Shown here: in pieces, positions 1 to 5,684 of the stretch
Position numbering within the stretch: position 1 is the first letter of the stretch
Layout of the letters: every line of letters begins with the position of its first letter
Assembly (NCBI GenBank): GCA_019057975.1
Contig: JAHLWJ010000294.1
Location: forward strand, 1-5,869
DNA: 5,869 bases
From: Promethearchaeota archaeon
Lineage (GTDB): Archaea > Asgardarchaeota > Lokiarchaeia > Sigynarchaeales > SOKP01
Direction of reading: 5' to 3'
Notes under the pieces: generated by a model
What the model was told of the DNA's origin: nothing
Database searches by the model: none
What the model saw: only the letters and a program-made list of their open reading frames with translations
Made by a program: the position numbers and the translations under genes

Positions 1-68
1 AAATATTATCTGATGAATATTTAAAACATAATCTCGATTACGGTAGACGCCTTTGTTGTAGATTCTGA
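1..68 (+). CDS. Possible 3' tail of a truncated plus-strand gene
   Basis: Frame 3 is open from the window edge to a TGA at 66-68 and reads ILSDEYLKHNLDYGRRLCCRF. The composition (charged and aromatic residues, and local G+C above the surrounding spacers) looks coding, whereas frames 1 and 2 hit stops within 24 bases. If real, the gene converges tail to tail with the minus-strand longin-like gene, whose stop lies 11 bases further on. Only about 21 codons are visible, so no family can be named and chance cannot be excluded. Confidence 0.3.
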   Translation, partial: ILSDEYLKHNLDYGRRLCCRF

Positions 69-79
69 TAAGGCGAGTT

Positions 80-928
80 TTACTTGATTAATAGAAATAA
101 TTCTAAAAAAAACATGTCTAAATTTAAATCCTTTAAGAGTCCCATGTTATTGTAAATATAAGAGTAAATTCTTTCTTCATGAAAGTATTTTAAACACAAA
201 TTTTTACCTTTAATTTTTATTAAAATTGAAACTGTTCCGTGAAGGAACAACTTCAAATATTTCGTGATTACTTCTTTATCGCACTTTAACAAGTTAATAT
301 CAATAATGTTAAACCAAGATTCTTTAGAAAAAGTAATATTTTCCAATTCAGGTTGTGATTTGTACTCTTCCTCTTCTCTAAAATTGTTGTAAACTTTTTG
401 TATTCGATCTAAGATTATGTGCTTTGATTTTGTGTACATTTTCTTCTCTAAAATATTTCTTAACAAGATAAAAATCTGCTGAAATACCCCTAAAATATCG
501 AAAAAATCTGCGACTTGGGTTAATGATTCAACTTCCTCCCACTGGCCATAATAATCTTCAATGACTTTAAGGAATGGCATATAAACCTTCATATTCCCAT
601 CCCAACTATGTTTTTTTTTAATCCAAACTTTTTCGAATTCTTTTAAAAAAGCTTCTTTTAGCACATTAAGCCTACCCATTAAAATCTCAGTTTTTACTCC
701 TTTAACATCTGCAACAACGAATAACAATTTAAATTTCGGTTCTAGTATGTATATCCATTTTAATCCTCCCATTTCTATAGATTCTAATGATTGATGAAAT
801 TCCTCTATAGAAAAATGATGAAAGGCTGTTAAAAATCCAGATACAATATCTTCATCAGCATCTGTTTTCAAAAATGATTTATACAATATTTTTATTCCTG
901 ACTCACTATTAAGAATCCAAATTATCAT
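80..928 (-). CDS. Longin-like domain protein of Asgard type
   Basis: This is a 282-residue protein. Residues 1-100 look like a longin/roadblock-like alpha-beta domain: a short N-terminal strand (IIWILN), a turn around SGIKILYKSF, the DEDIVSGFLTAF helix (25-36), then IEMGGLKWIYI (51-61) and LLFVVAD (68-74) strands, and an amphipathic helix at 83-101. The DxDIVSGFL and MGGLKW signatures match a family I recall as widespread in Asgard archaea, where longin domains are thought to act with small GTPases in membrane or signalling complexes. Residues 115-282 are helical and aromatic-rich, with no motif I can name. There is no signal peptide or clear membrane span, so a cytosolic or membrane-peripheral location is likely. 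The ATG start is preceded by AAGGA (935-939) six bases upstream, a plausible Shine-Dalgarno site. The stop is TAA. Assignment to the longin superfamily is moderately sure; the specific function is unknown. Confidence 0.8.
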   Translation of the reverse strand: MIIWILNSESGIKILYKSFLKTDADEDIVSGFLTAFHHFSIEEFHQSLESIEMGGLKWIYILEPKFKLLFVVADVKGVKTEILMGRLNVLKEAFLKEFEKVWIKKKHSWDGNMKVYMPFLKVIEDYYGQWEEVESLTQVADFFDILGVFQQIFILLRNILEKKMYTKSKHIILDRIQKVYNNFREEEEYKSQPELENITFSKESWFNIIDINLLKCDKEVITKYLKLFLHGTVSILIKIKGKNLCLKYFHEERIYSYIYNNMGLLKDLNLDMFFLELFLLIK

Positions 929-1053
929 CGTTATTCCTTAACCTTAATCCTTTCTAAAAAATGGAATTAATTAGTTCTAAAATAATTCTTACATTGTTTT
1001 CAATAAATAATAATGTTAAGTAGATAAATAAATTCATTTCTAAAACGAGTGTG

Positions 1054-1072
1054 AAATTTCATAAAATTTCAT
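1054..1072. repeat. Palindrome and 10-bp-spaced direct repeat upstream of the longin-like gene
   Basis: AAATTTCAT occurs at 1054-1062 and again at 1064-1072, one helical turn apart. The first copy is part of a perfect 10-bp palindrome TGAAATTTCA (1052-1061). It lies about 125 bases upstream of the longin-like gene start, so an operator role is possible, but AT-rich sequence makes such patterns by chance. Confidence 0.25.
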
Positions 1073-1087
1073 TCATATCAAATAGAT

Positions 1088-1246
1088 TTATATGATATTC
1101 TCTTCATTATCGTTTGCCAGAAAAAGATGATAATAATCTATACAATAATTAGGAATCTCTCTCATGTAATTTCTAGTGTCTGTAATACCTTTAATTGTTT
1201 TCTTAATATCTGTTTTTGTAGTTGTCTTTTCATCGGAAAAATTGAT
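1088..1246 (-). pseudogene. Possible gene remnant in the divergent spacer
   Basis: A minus-strand frame is open from just after a TAA to a TAA at 1088-1090 (52 codons). It reads as protein-like sequence, for example DIKKTIKGITDTRNYMREIP followed by NYCIDYYHLFLAND. The mix of charged residues and aromatics is closer to the real genes here than to random AT-rich translation. The only ATG is internal and would leave about 25 residues, and no promoter or ribosome-binding site is evident. It is best read as the C-terminal end of a lost gene, but it could be chance. I recognise no family. Confidence 0.25.
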
Positions 1247-1287
1247 TTAACTAAATTTTTGAGTTAAAATTAAGTTAAACAAGTTAA
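1247..1287. promoter_or_regulatory. AGTTAA repeat cluster, possible operator
   Basis: AGTTAA occurs at 1262-1267, 1273-1278 and 1282-1287, with the inverse TTAACT at 1247-1252. The direct copies are 11 and 9 bases apart, so they fall on roughly one face of the helix. They end just upstream of the BRE/TATA element of the winged-helix gene, where a DNA-binding regulator, possibly that gene's own product, could act. The function is inferred only from position and spacing. Confidence 0.35.
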
Positions 1288-1293
1288 TTAAGA

Positions 1294-1310
1294 TCAAAAC
1301 CTTTATATAT
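1294..1310 (+). promoter_or_regulatory. Archaeal BRE/TATA promoter of the winged-helix/zinc-finger operon
   Basis: TCAAAAC (1294-1300) followed directly by CTTTATATAT (1301-1310) matches the archaeal BRE plus TATA-box pattern. The box is centred about 28 bases upstream of the ATG at 1334. Transcription should therefore start at or within a few bases of the start codon, giving a leaderless mRNA, which agrees with the lack of a Shine-Dalgarno sequence before this ATG. The minus-strand gene starting at 4409 has the same TCAAAAC element in the same arrangement. Confidence 0.75.
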
Positions 1311-1333
1311 TCTAATTTTTACTAGATAGATCG

Positions 1334-2263
1334 ATGCAAAAAAAAAATAAGAACATCAAAGGGATTCCACTTTCAGAAATTAATTTAGACGAGGCAATAA
1401 TTACAACTGAAGATTCTGTACTGAAATTTTTCGAGGAACATCCAAAAGAAGCGTTTTCTATTCAAATGCTTAGAGATACTGGATTTAGTTCAAATATAAG
1501 GAAGATTGTTCAAAAATTAACAGATAAGGATAAAATAGTACAAACCTCCCATCAAGAAGAAGGCAAGAGTAAATGGGTATATGTTTATTACATTAAGCCC
1601 TCAAAAAGCATCTTTAATTTAAAGAAAACTAGTGATGGTTGGGAATTAGTTAAAATAACCATCAATGGTAAATGGTTCTTAGTTGAATGTAATTACGATA
1701 CAGATCCAGATAGTTATACATTTAATAAGGGTATTGTTAAATTAACGTTAGGGTTTCCAAATGAAGGGGATGGAGTTCTTTATTACTACGAGTCTGATGA
1801 ATATTCAAGAAAGGAATCTATAAATAGTATAAGATTTTCTGAAATCCAAAATACTCATGAAAATTTAAAGAGAAGGTTCATTATCTGTCAAGGATATGAC
1901 GCATTATGGGATTTTGATATAATTTCTTCCGGTAAAAGGAGCAGAGCTTCTAAAAGTACAAGTATTATTGAAAGTGAAAAATTAATCCTATGGGCAGGCA
2001 ATATTGGTTTTCTATTTATAATTGATCCCAAAGAACAAACTATATCTATTTATCCAAGGTATAGAGAGACAGATTACGAAGGAAATATAATAAATGATGA
2101 GGATGTTGATTATTTTGATATAAATTATGGTTACCATCTTGAAGAAAAGGAAATTAGTGAGGAAAGCTTTGATTTCATAGCGATTGGAAATTTAGATGAG
2201 GATTATGAAGCAGAAATTATGAAAAAGGAAGTAAATTACATAATTTTGAGAGGAAGGAGATGA
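1334..2263 (+). CDS. Acidic protein with N-terminal winged-helix-like domain
   Basis: This is a 309-residue protein, first gene of a two-gene operon. Residues 27-89 resemble a winged helix: helix VLKFFEEHP, a turn at KEAFSIQMLRDTG, a recognition-type helix SSNIRKIVQKLTDKDKI, then a beta wing ending at KWVYVYYIKP. Residues 92-309 are strand-rich and very acidic towards the end (NDEDVDYFD, NLDEDYEAE), with no motif I can assign and no cysteine pairs or catalytic signature. It is likely a regulator or a nucleic-acid-binding partner. The stop codon overlaps the start of the zinc-finger/PIN gene (ATGA), so translation is probably coupled. An acidic partner next to a basic nuclease-like protein would suit an inhibitor or antitoxin role, but this is inference. 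The ATG fits the leaderless promoter upstream. If its TGA stop were read through, a TAG follows two codons later. Confidence 0.8.
   Translation: MQKKNKNIKGIPLSEINLDEAIITTEDSVLKFFEEHPKEAFSIQMLRDTGFSSNIRKIVQKLTDKDKIVQTSHQEEGKSKWVYVYYIKPSKSIFNLKKTSDGWELVKITINGKWFLVECNYDTDPDSYTFNKGIVKLTLGFPNEGDGVLYYYESDEYSRKESINSIRFSEIQNTHENLKRRFIICQGYDALWDFDIISSGKRSRASKSTSIIESEKLILWAGNIGFLFIIDPKEQTISIYPRYRETDYEGNIINDEDVDYFDINYGYHLEEKEISEESFDFIAIGNLDEDYEAEIMKKEVNYIILRGRR
2248..2253 (+). promoter_or_regulatory. Shine-Dalgarno site for the zinc-finger/PIN gene
   Basis: GAGAGG lies six bases upstream of the ATG at 2260, inside the last codons of the preceding gene and within a purine-rich run. It fixes the start codon and supports coupled translation across the ATGA overlap. 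The operon's first gene has no such site and is probably leaderless. Confidence 0.6.
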
Positions 2264-3375
2264 ATTCAATAGCAACAGGACCAATTGAAAAACTCTATAT
2301 CTGCATTACTTGTAATAAGAATTTTAGGACTACTAACGCATTAAATCAGCATTGCAAATCAACAGGACATAATATTCATAGATGTACGGAATGTAAAAAA
2401 GTTTTTACTTCGGAAATTTCTCTTAATCAACATAAAAAATCTACTCATCAAAAAAATATCGTTTGTAATACATGTAAGAAAAAATTCGAGACACAAGCAT
2501 CATTAACCCAACATCAAAAAGATACGCACAAAACTAAATATTCTTGTCCAAAATGTAAGAACGGTTTTAATACAGAAAAAGAACTAAATGACCATGTTAA
2601 AAAAGAGGGGCTCTTTACGTGTTCTAATTGCGATAAGAAATTTGCCTCGGAAAACGGATTAAATCAACATAAAAAAACAGCAACATGCACAAAAAAAATT
2701 ATTACTTGTCCCCATTGTAACAATAGTTTTAAAAATGAAAACGCATTGAATCAACACGTTAAAAGCGGTACTTGTCAAAAGAAAAAATTTATTTGTTCTC
2801 ATTGCGGTAAAAACTTGGATTCTCTAAACTCATTAAACCAGCATATTAATTCATCTCATTTAAGTAAAAAAATTAAATGTGACCTATGTAATAAAAAATT
2901 CAAGACACTTCCTGCCTTGGAACAGCATAAGCGGACAAAGCATACTACCTCAATTTCTCAGTTAATTAAAGATATAACTAACGAAGAAGTTTCAAAACCT
3001 CAAGCTAAAAATATAACTAATAATAAAGTAGAATTATACGAGAGGCTTAATCTCCGCGAAAGAATCAGCAAGTTTATCAGAAAGAGATTCAATAGAAAAA
3101 AAATAATAGTTATGGATGAGTGTTTACATAATAATAAATCAGTTATTAATACGCTCAATGACAGATACGAAGTAATTCCATTACCAAGTGAACTTAAAAC
3201 TCACTCTGACGGCAATTTGAGGCTTGCTCTAATTGAAAAAAGATATGGATTAGCAACGAGAGATCAAGAAATGGCACTTATTTCACGAAAAATAAAGATA
3301 AAGCCCGTTTATTTATACATTGATAGAAAGGGAAACAGGGCGTTAATTCGAGTAAGAAAAAATATAGAACAATAA
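2260..3375 (+). CDS. Eight-finger C2H2 zinc-finger array fused to a PIN-like nuclease domain
   Basis: This is a 371-residue, lysine-rich protein. Eight fingers of C-x2-C-x12-H type run from residue 15 to 228. Fingers 1, 2, 3, 7 and 8 are C2H2 (first cysteines 15, 42, 69, 179, 207). Fingers 5 and 6 are C2HC (cysteines 121 and 150, last ligands C143 and C172). Finger 4 (C96, C99, H112) lacks its fourth ligand. Nearly all share an F-x5-LNQH core, and none has a TGEKP-type linker. A basic helical linker (about 258-281) leads to residues 282-357, which resemble PIN-like domains of the DUF5615/Mut7-C type: IIVMDE with D286 and E287, HSDGNLRLAL with D317, and ATRDQEMA with D335. These acidic residues are the expected metal-binding set for RNA cleavage. 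The likely role is a nuclease brought to RNA or DNA by the fingers. The gene is co-translated with the winged-helix protein. The fingers are certain; the PIN-like call is probable, and activity is inferred. Confidence 0.9.
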   Translation: MNSIATGPIEKLYICITCNKNFRTTNALNQHCKSTGHNIHRCTECKKVFTSEISLNQHKKSTHQKNIVCNTCKKKFETQASLTQHQKDTHKTKYSCPKCKNGFNTEKELNDHVKKEGLFTCSNCDKKFASENGLNQHKKTATCTKKIITCPHCNNSFKNENALNQHVKSGTCQKKKFICSHCGKNLDSLNSLNQHINSSHLSKKIKCDLCNKKFKTLPALEQHKRTKHTTSISQLIKDITNEEVSKPQAKNITNNKVELYERLNLRERISKFIRKRFNRKKIIVMDECLHNNKSVINTLNDRYEVIPLPSELKTHSDGNLRLALIEKRYGLATRDQEMALISRKIKIKPVYLYIDRKGNRALIRVRKNIEQ

Positions 3376-3380
3376 TTTTT
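3376..3380 (+). terminator. T-run after the zinc-finger/PIN gene
   Basis: TTTTT follows the TAA stop directly. Archaeal RNA polymerase can terminate on T-runs without a hairpin, so this may contribute to ending the operon transcript. Such runs are common in sequence this AT-rich. Confidence 0.3.
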
Positions 3381-3395
3381 AAGTATAACAAATTG

Positions 3396-3450
3396 TATTA
3401 TGATAACGAGGAATACCCGAGCTCCTATTACAAATATGATTATCATAATA
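3396..3450. terminator. Inverted repeat in the convergent spacer, possible bidirectional terminator
   Basis: TATTATGATAA (3396-3406) is perfectly inverted as TTATCATAATA (3440-3450). The 33-base loop is unusually GC-rich for the window and contains AGGA/TCCT arms (3409-3412 and 3423-3426) and the palindrome GAGCTC (3418-3423). It lies between two convergent genes, the usual place for a bidirectional terminator. The long loop and AT-only arms make a stable hairpin uncertain. Confidence 0.4.
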
Positions 3451-3485
3451 ATTTTACTTTATTATAATCTGTCTTAGCAATATTA

Positions 3486-4409
3486 TTAGTAAAAAAGAGT
3501 AAGACATCGTTTCTTATCTGTTAATAAATCACTAGTGTCATATTTCGTTAGTTTACTAAGAGTCTCGTAAAAATATTTTTTACTTTTCTTATCCAAGTTA
3601 AAGGACCCCATTTGAGGGACACATGAATCCGATGTCCAGTTAAGAGAGATAAGATAAGGAGTTAATGTCATAATGTTTCCACTATATTCGTTATAGGGAT
3701 GATCAAAAACTTTCGAAATGTTAGTTAATTTATTTATAATTGTTGGACCTAAATTGAAGGGCACGGGGACTCTATTTACATCTCTTTGGTTGAAATAAAA
3801 TAAACTAATGCCATCTAACCTGTCCATTATATCTGTGTCAATAACAACTTCTTTAAGTACTTCATAAGATGTACGAATATCTGTAAAATTATATCCTAAA
3901 TCAATTATTACCATTCTCTTACCTCCTTGTAAGTGTTCAATCTGAGTAGCAGCTTTACCTAAGAGTTGATTGAACTTGTTAAATATGACTCTTCTTGGAA
4001 TGAAGCTACTATCAAAGTTTATAACACCCATTGGTTGGTCATGATTAGGGATTTTTATTCTGTTATCCTCAATAACTTTAATGTCATTTTCACGAAAGTG
4101 AAATCCTAAAAATTTTCGTCCTGAAGTAGATATAATTTCCATAATTTCATTATTTATCTTTTTAAATTTATCACCAATGTCCTGTTTTAAAAACTGGGGT
4201 GTTTTTACTTCAAGATAATGATCACATCCATCTTTAAAAAAAATGTCACATTCCTCCGTCTCCACCTCAACATTATCCCAACCAACAATTTGGGCGATGT
4301 TGTAAGAAATTCTTAGCACAGAACTTTTTACTTCTGGAGACAAACTGCGAAACTTTTTTTCGCTACCATATTTAACCTTTTTTCCTATTTCTGACAAAAA
4401 ATTATCCAT
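3486..4409 (-). CDS. PD-(D/E)XK nuclease-like protein
   Basis: This is a 307-residue protein. The N-terminal half fits a restriction-endonuclease-like core: a helix at 24-43 (SPEVKSSVLRISYNIAQIVG), a strand ending in ECDIFF with D55, then HYLEVKTPQF with E67 and K69, giving D-x11-E-V-K, the catalytic pattern of PD-(D/E)XK enzymes. A lysine-rich helix and a GRKFLGFHF strand follow, as in that fold. The C-terminal half includes a helix at 143-160 (FNKFNQLLGKAATQIEHL), followed by RMVIIDLGYN (165-174), and has no named motif. There is no signal peptide. The expected role is DNA or RNA cleavage in a defence, repair or mobile-element context, but the neighbours do not fix the substrate. The ATG sits 25 bases from the centre of a TATA box, giving a leaderless transcript. 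The gene is confident; the nuclease call is moderate because it rests on one motif. Confidence 0.75.
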   Translation of the reverse strand: MDNFLSEIGKKVKYGSEKKFRSLSPEVKSSVLRISYNIAQIVGWDNVEVETEECDIFFKDGCDHYLEVKTPQFLKQDIGDKFKKINNEIMEIISTSGRKFLGFHFRENDIKVIEDNRIKIPNHDQPMGVINFDSSFIPRRVIFNKFNQLLGKAATQIEHLQGGKRMVIIDLGYNFTDIRTSYEVLKEVVIDTDIMDRLDGISLFYFNQRDVNRVPVPFNLGPTIINKLTNISKVFDHPYNEYSGNIMTLTPYLISLNWTSDSCVPQMGSFNLDKKSKKYFYETLSKLTKYDTSDLLTDKKRCLTLFY

Positions 4410-4430
4410 TATTTATTTATATCTTTCAAA

Positions 4431-4444
4431 TTATATAGTTTTGA
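4431..4444 (-). promoter_or_regulatory. Archaeal BRE/TATA promoter of the PD-(D/E)XK-like gene
   Basis: Read on the minus strand, TCAAAAC (4438-4444) is followed directly by TATATAA (4431-4437), centred 25 bases from the ATG at 4409. This predicts a leaderless transcript. The BRE heptamer is identical to that before the winged-helix gene, supporting both calls. It also shows that this gene can be transcribed separately from the HNH gene upstream. Confidence 0.7.
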
Positions 4445-4532
4445 CGATTATTATTGATGATTGCATTGAAATTAGTTAATAAAATGGATAGTTTTTTACT
4501 TTATGTCATCGACAAAAACACTAATAATAATA

Positions 4533-4685
4533 TTACGGATTTAAATGGTAAAGATGTTCATATTTCTCTCTTTGTTCAAGATCTTCAATATTTTGAATAT
4601 TAAACTTCAGTATCCTTCTTTCTTCTTCACTTATATTAGGAAAAAACATTACTCCGCAATCAAGACAGTACTCTTGATAACTAAC
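4533..4685 (-). pseudogene. In-frame continuation of the HNH/zinc-ribbon gene beyond its TGA
   Basis: After the TGA at 4686-4688 the same frame stays open for 50 codons to a TAA at 4533-4535. The first residues are VSYQEYCLDCGVMFF, supplying a CxxCG knuckle. The last residues before the TGA are HCPQCLKSWR, giving the other CxxC. Together they make a C-x2-C-x12-C-x2-C zinc ribbon, with the TGA in its middle. The rest (SEEERRILKF, NIEDLEQREKYEHLY) is a charged helical tail typical of real protein. No good start codon or ribosome-binding site for separate translation is seen at its beginning. The likely explanations are a nonsense mutation, a sequencing error, or recoding of TGA. Confidence 0.65.
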
Positions 4686-5567
4686 TCATCTCCAGCTTTT
4701 TAAACATTGAGGACAATGAAAATTAGAAATAATTTCCTCCTCCTTTTTCATCGTTTTATTACACTCTGGACACCTGCAAGTCTTTTTCGTATTAAAAGTT
4801 TCTTCGTTGCACTCTCTACAAAAATGACGAATAATTCGCTTACTTGCTTCTCTTTTCTCTCTTATTTTTTTCTTTAGCTCCTTAAACTCTTCTCTTGTCT
4901 GTTTCCACAATAAGTTTGGAAACCCCCACCAATGAATTCCCTTCGTTCCTGTATGACACTTATGACAAATTAAAATTGTACGCTCGGGATAATAAGTTAT
5001 GTGATGTTCTACTGCCCATTCTCTCTCTTTGCAATGAAAACACAGTTTGGCTATCCTAATGTCCTCGTAAAACTGAACTTTACACTCATTGCAATAAAAC
5101 AGTTCTATTTCTGAATATAAATCAGAACCGTCTTGACTATAATAAAGGTTTTTATTATGCAATATATCTTTTTTACAAACTTTGCAAAAACCATCTGGTT
5201 CCTCGAAAAAATTTAGAGAATCCCAAATTGGAACACTAATATTTCGTTCTAGCAGTATAAATTGAAAGCCATAGTCAATACTATTACAGCTATACCCCTC
5301 TTCGTAATTAAAATTAGGATATAGAGATAATCTTAAGGTTTTCCATATGGGTTCGTATATATCTCCTCTCAAGTCTGCAAAAAGTAGTTCGTATTCTCCA
5401 TTTCTTTTATATATTTTTTTATAAAATAGATTAGGTTTGTTCAAGGCTTCAATATAACCGAGCTCTAACAGCTTTTTGCCCGTTTCTACCATTTCAAACC
5501 AAAGTTCGTCTTTATATATAGATTTACCATCAATAGTTTGTCGTTTCATGATTACTTCTAGTTTCAA
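4686..5567 (-). CDS. HNH-type endonuclease-like protein with multiple zinc ribbons
   Basis: This is a 293-residue protein as called. Residues 1-125 form an aromatic-rich N-terminal region I do not recognise. A zinc ribbon follows (C128, C131, C159, C162). An HNH-like module then spans 176-212: CFHC (C176, C179), VEHHITYYPE with H188 and H189, ICHKCH with C201, C204 and H205, and H212. Two cysteine pairs for structural zinc around a central HH are typical of HNH nucleases; the usual middle asparagine appears to be T197. A basic coiled-coil-like helix (222-245) leads to a second ribbon (C250, C253, C266, C269) and half of a third (C285, C288), cut by a TGA. The start shown is TTG at 5567, the first after an in-frame stop; the ATG at 5549 gives 287 residues and is an equally good choice. 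The expected role is DNA cleavage or nucleic-acid binding; the biological pathway is unknown. Confidence 0.75.
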   Translation of the reverse strand: MKLEVIMKRQTIDGKSIYKDELWFEMVETGKKLLELGYIEALNKPNLFYKKIYKRNGEYELLFADLRGDIYEPIWKTLRLSLYPNFNYEEGYSCNSIDYGFQFILLERNISVPIWDSLNFFEEPDGFCKVCKKDILHNKNLYYSQDGSDLYSEIELFYCNECKVQFYEDIRIAKLCFHCKEREWAVEHHITYYPERTILICHKCHTGTKGIHWWGFPNLLWKQTREEFKELKKKIREKREASKRIIRHFCRECNEETFNTKKTCRCPECNKTMKKEEEIISNFHCPQCLKSWR

Positions 5568-5641
5568 AATGGTTTTTGTTTTTCATCTATTCGATTTTAA
5601 AAAAGCCATAGCGATTTCTCAATAGAGTAATAATCATTTTC

Positions 5642-5650
5642 CTATTTAAA
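5642..5650 (-). promoter_or_regulatory. Candidate TATA box for the HNH-type gene
   Basis: On the minus strand the box reads TTTAAATAG, preceded by ACAAGA, and the palindrome at 5655-5669 lies immediately upstream. It predicts a transcription start near 5620 and a leader of 50 to 70 bases, unlike the two leaderless genes in the window. The weaker element at 5593-5604 is an alternative, so this call is tentative. Confidence 0.4.
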
Positions 5651-5654
5651 TCTT

Positions 5655-5669
5655 GTGTAAACTTTACAC
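5655..5669. promoter_or_regulatory. Palindromic operator-like site GTGTAAACTTTACAC
   Basis: Seven-base arms GTGTAAA and TTTACAC are perfectly inverted around a single central base, the form expected of a site for a dimeric helix-turn-helix regulator. A further GTAAA follows at 5672-5676. The site abuts a TATA-like box for the HNH gene, so bound protein could block or recruit basal factors. The same TTTAC core recurs in the phased array at 5734-5767. Confidence 0.45.
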
Positions 5670-5684
5670 TAGTAAACCCAAAAA

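Noticed and set aside
2260..3375. A conventional sequence-specific zinc-finger transcription factor
   Set aside because: Contact positions are nearly uniform with no arginine, canonical linkers are absent, and a nuclease-like domain is attached.
4410..4532. A selenocysteine insertion (SECIS-like) element downstream of the interrupted HNH gene
   Set aside because: An ATGA is present on the minus strand (near 4508), but I could not find a convincing stem with the AA apical loop and matching GA partner. The TGA position is also not a cysteine-equivalent one.
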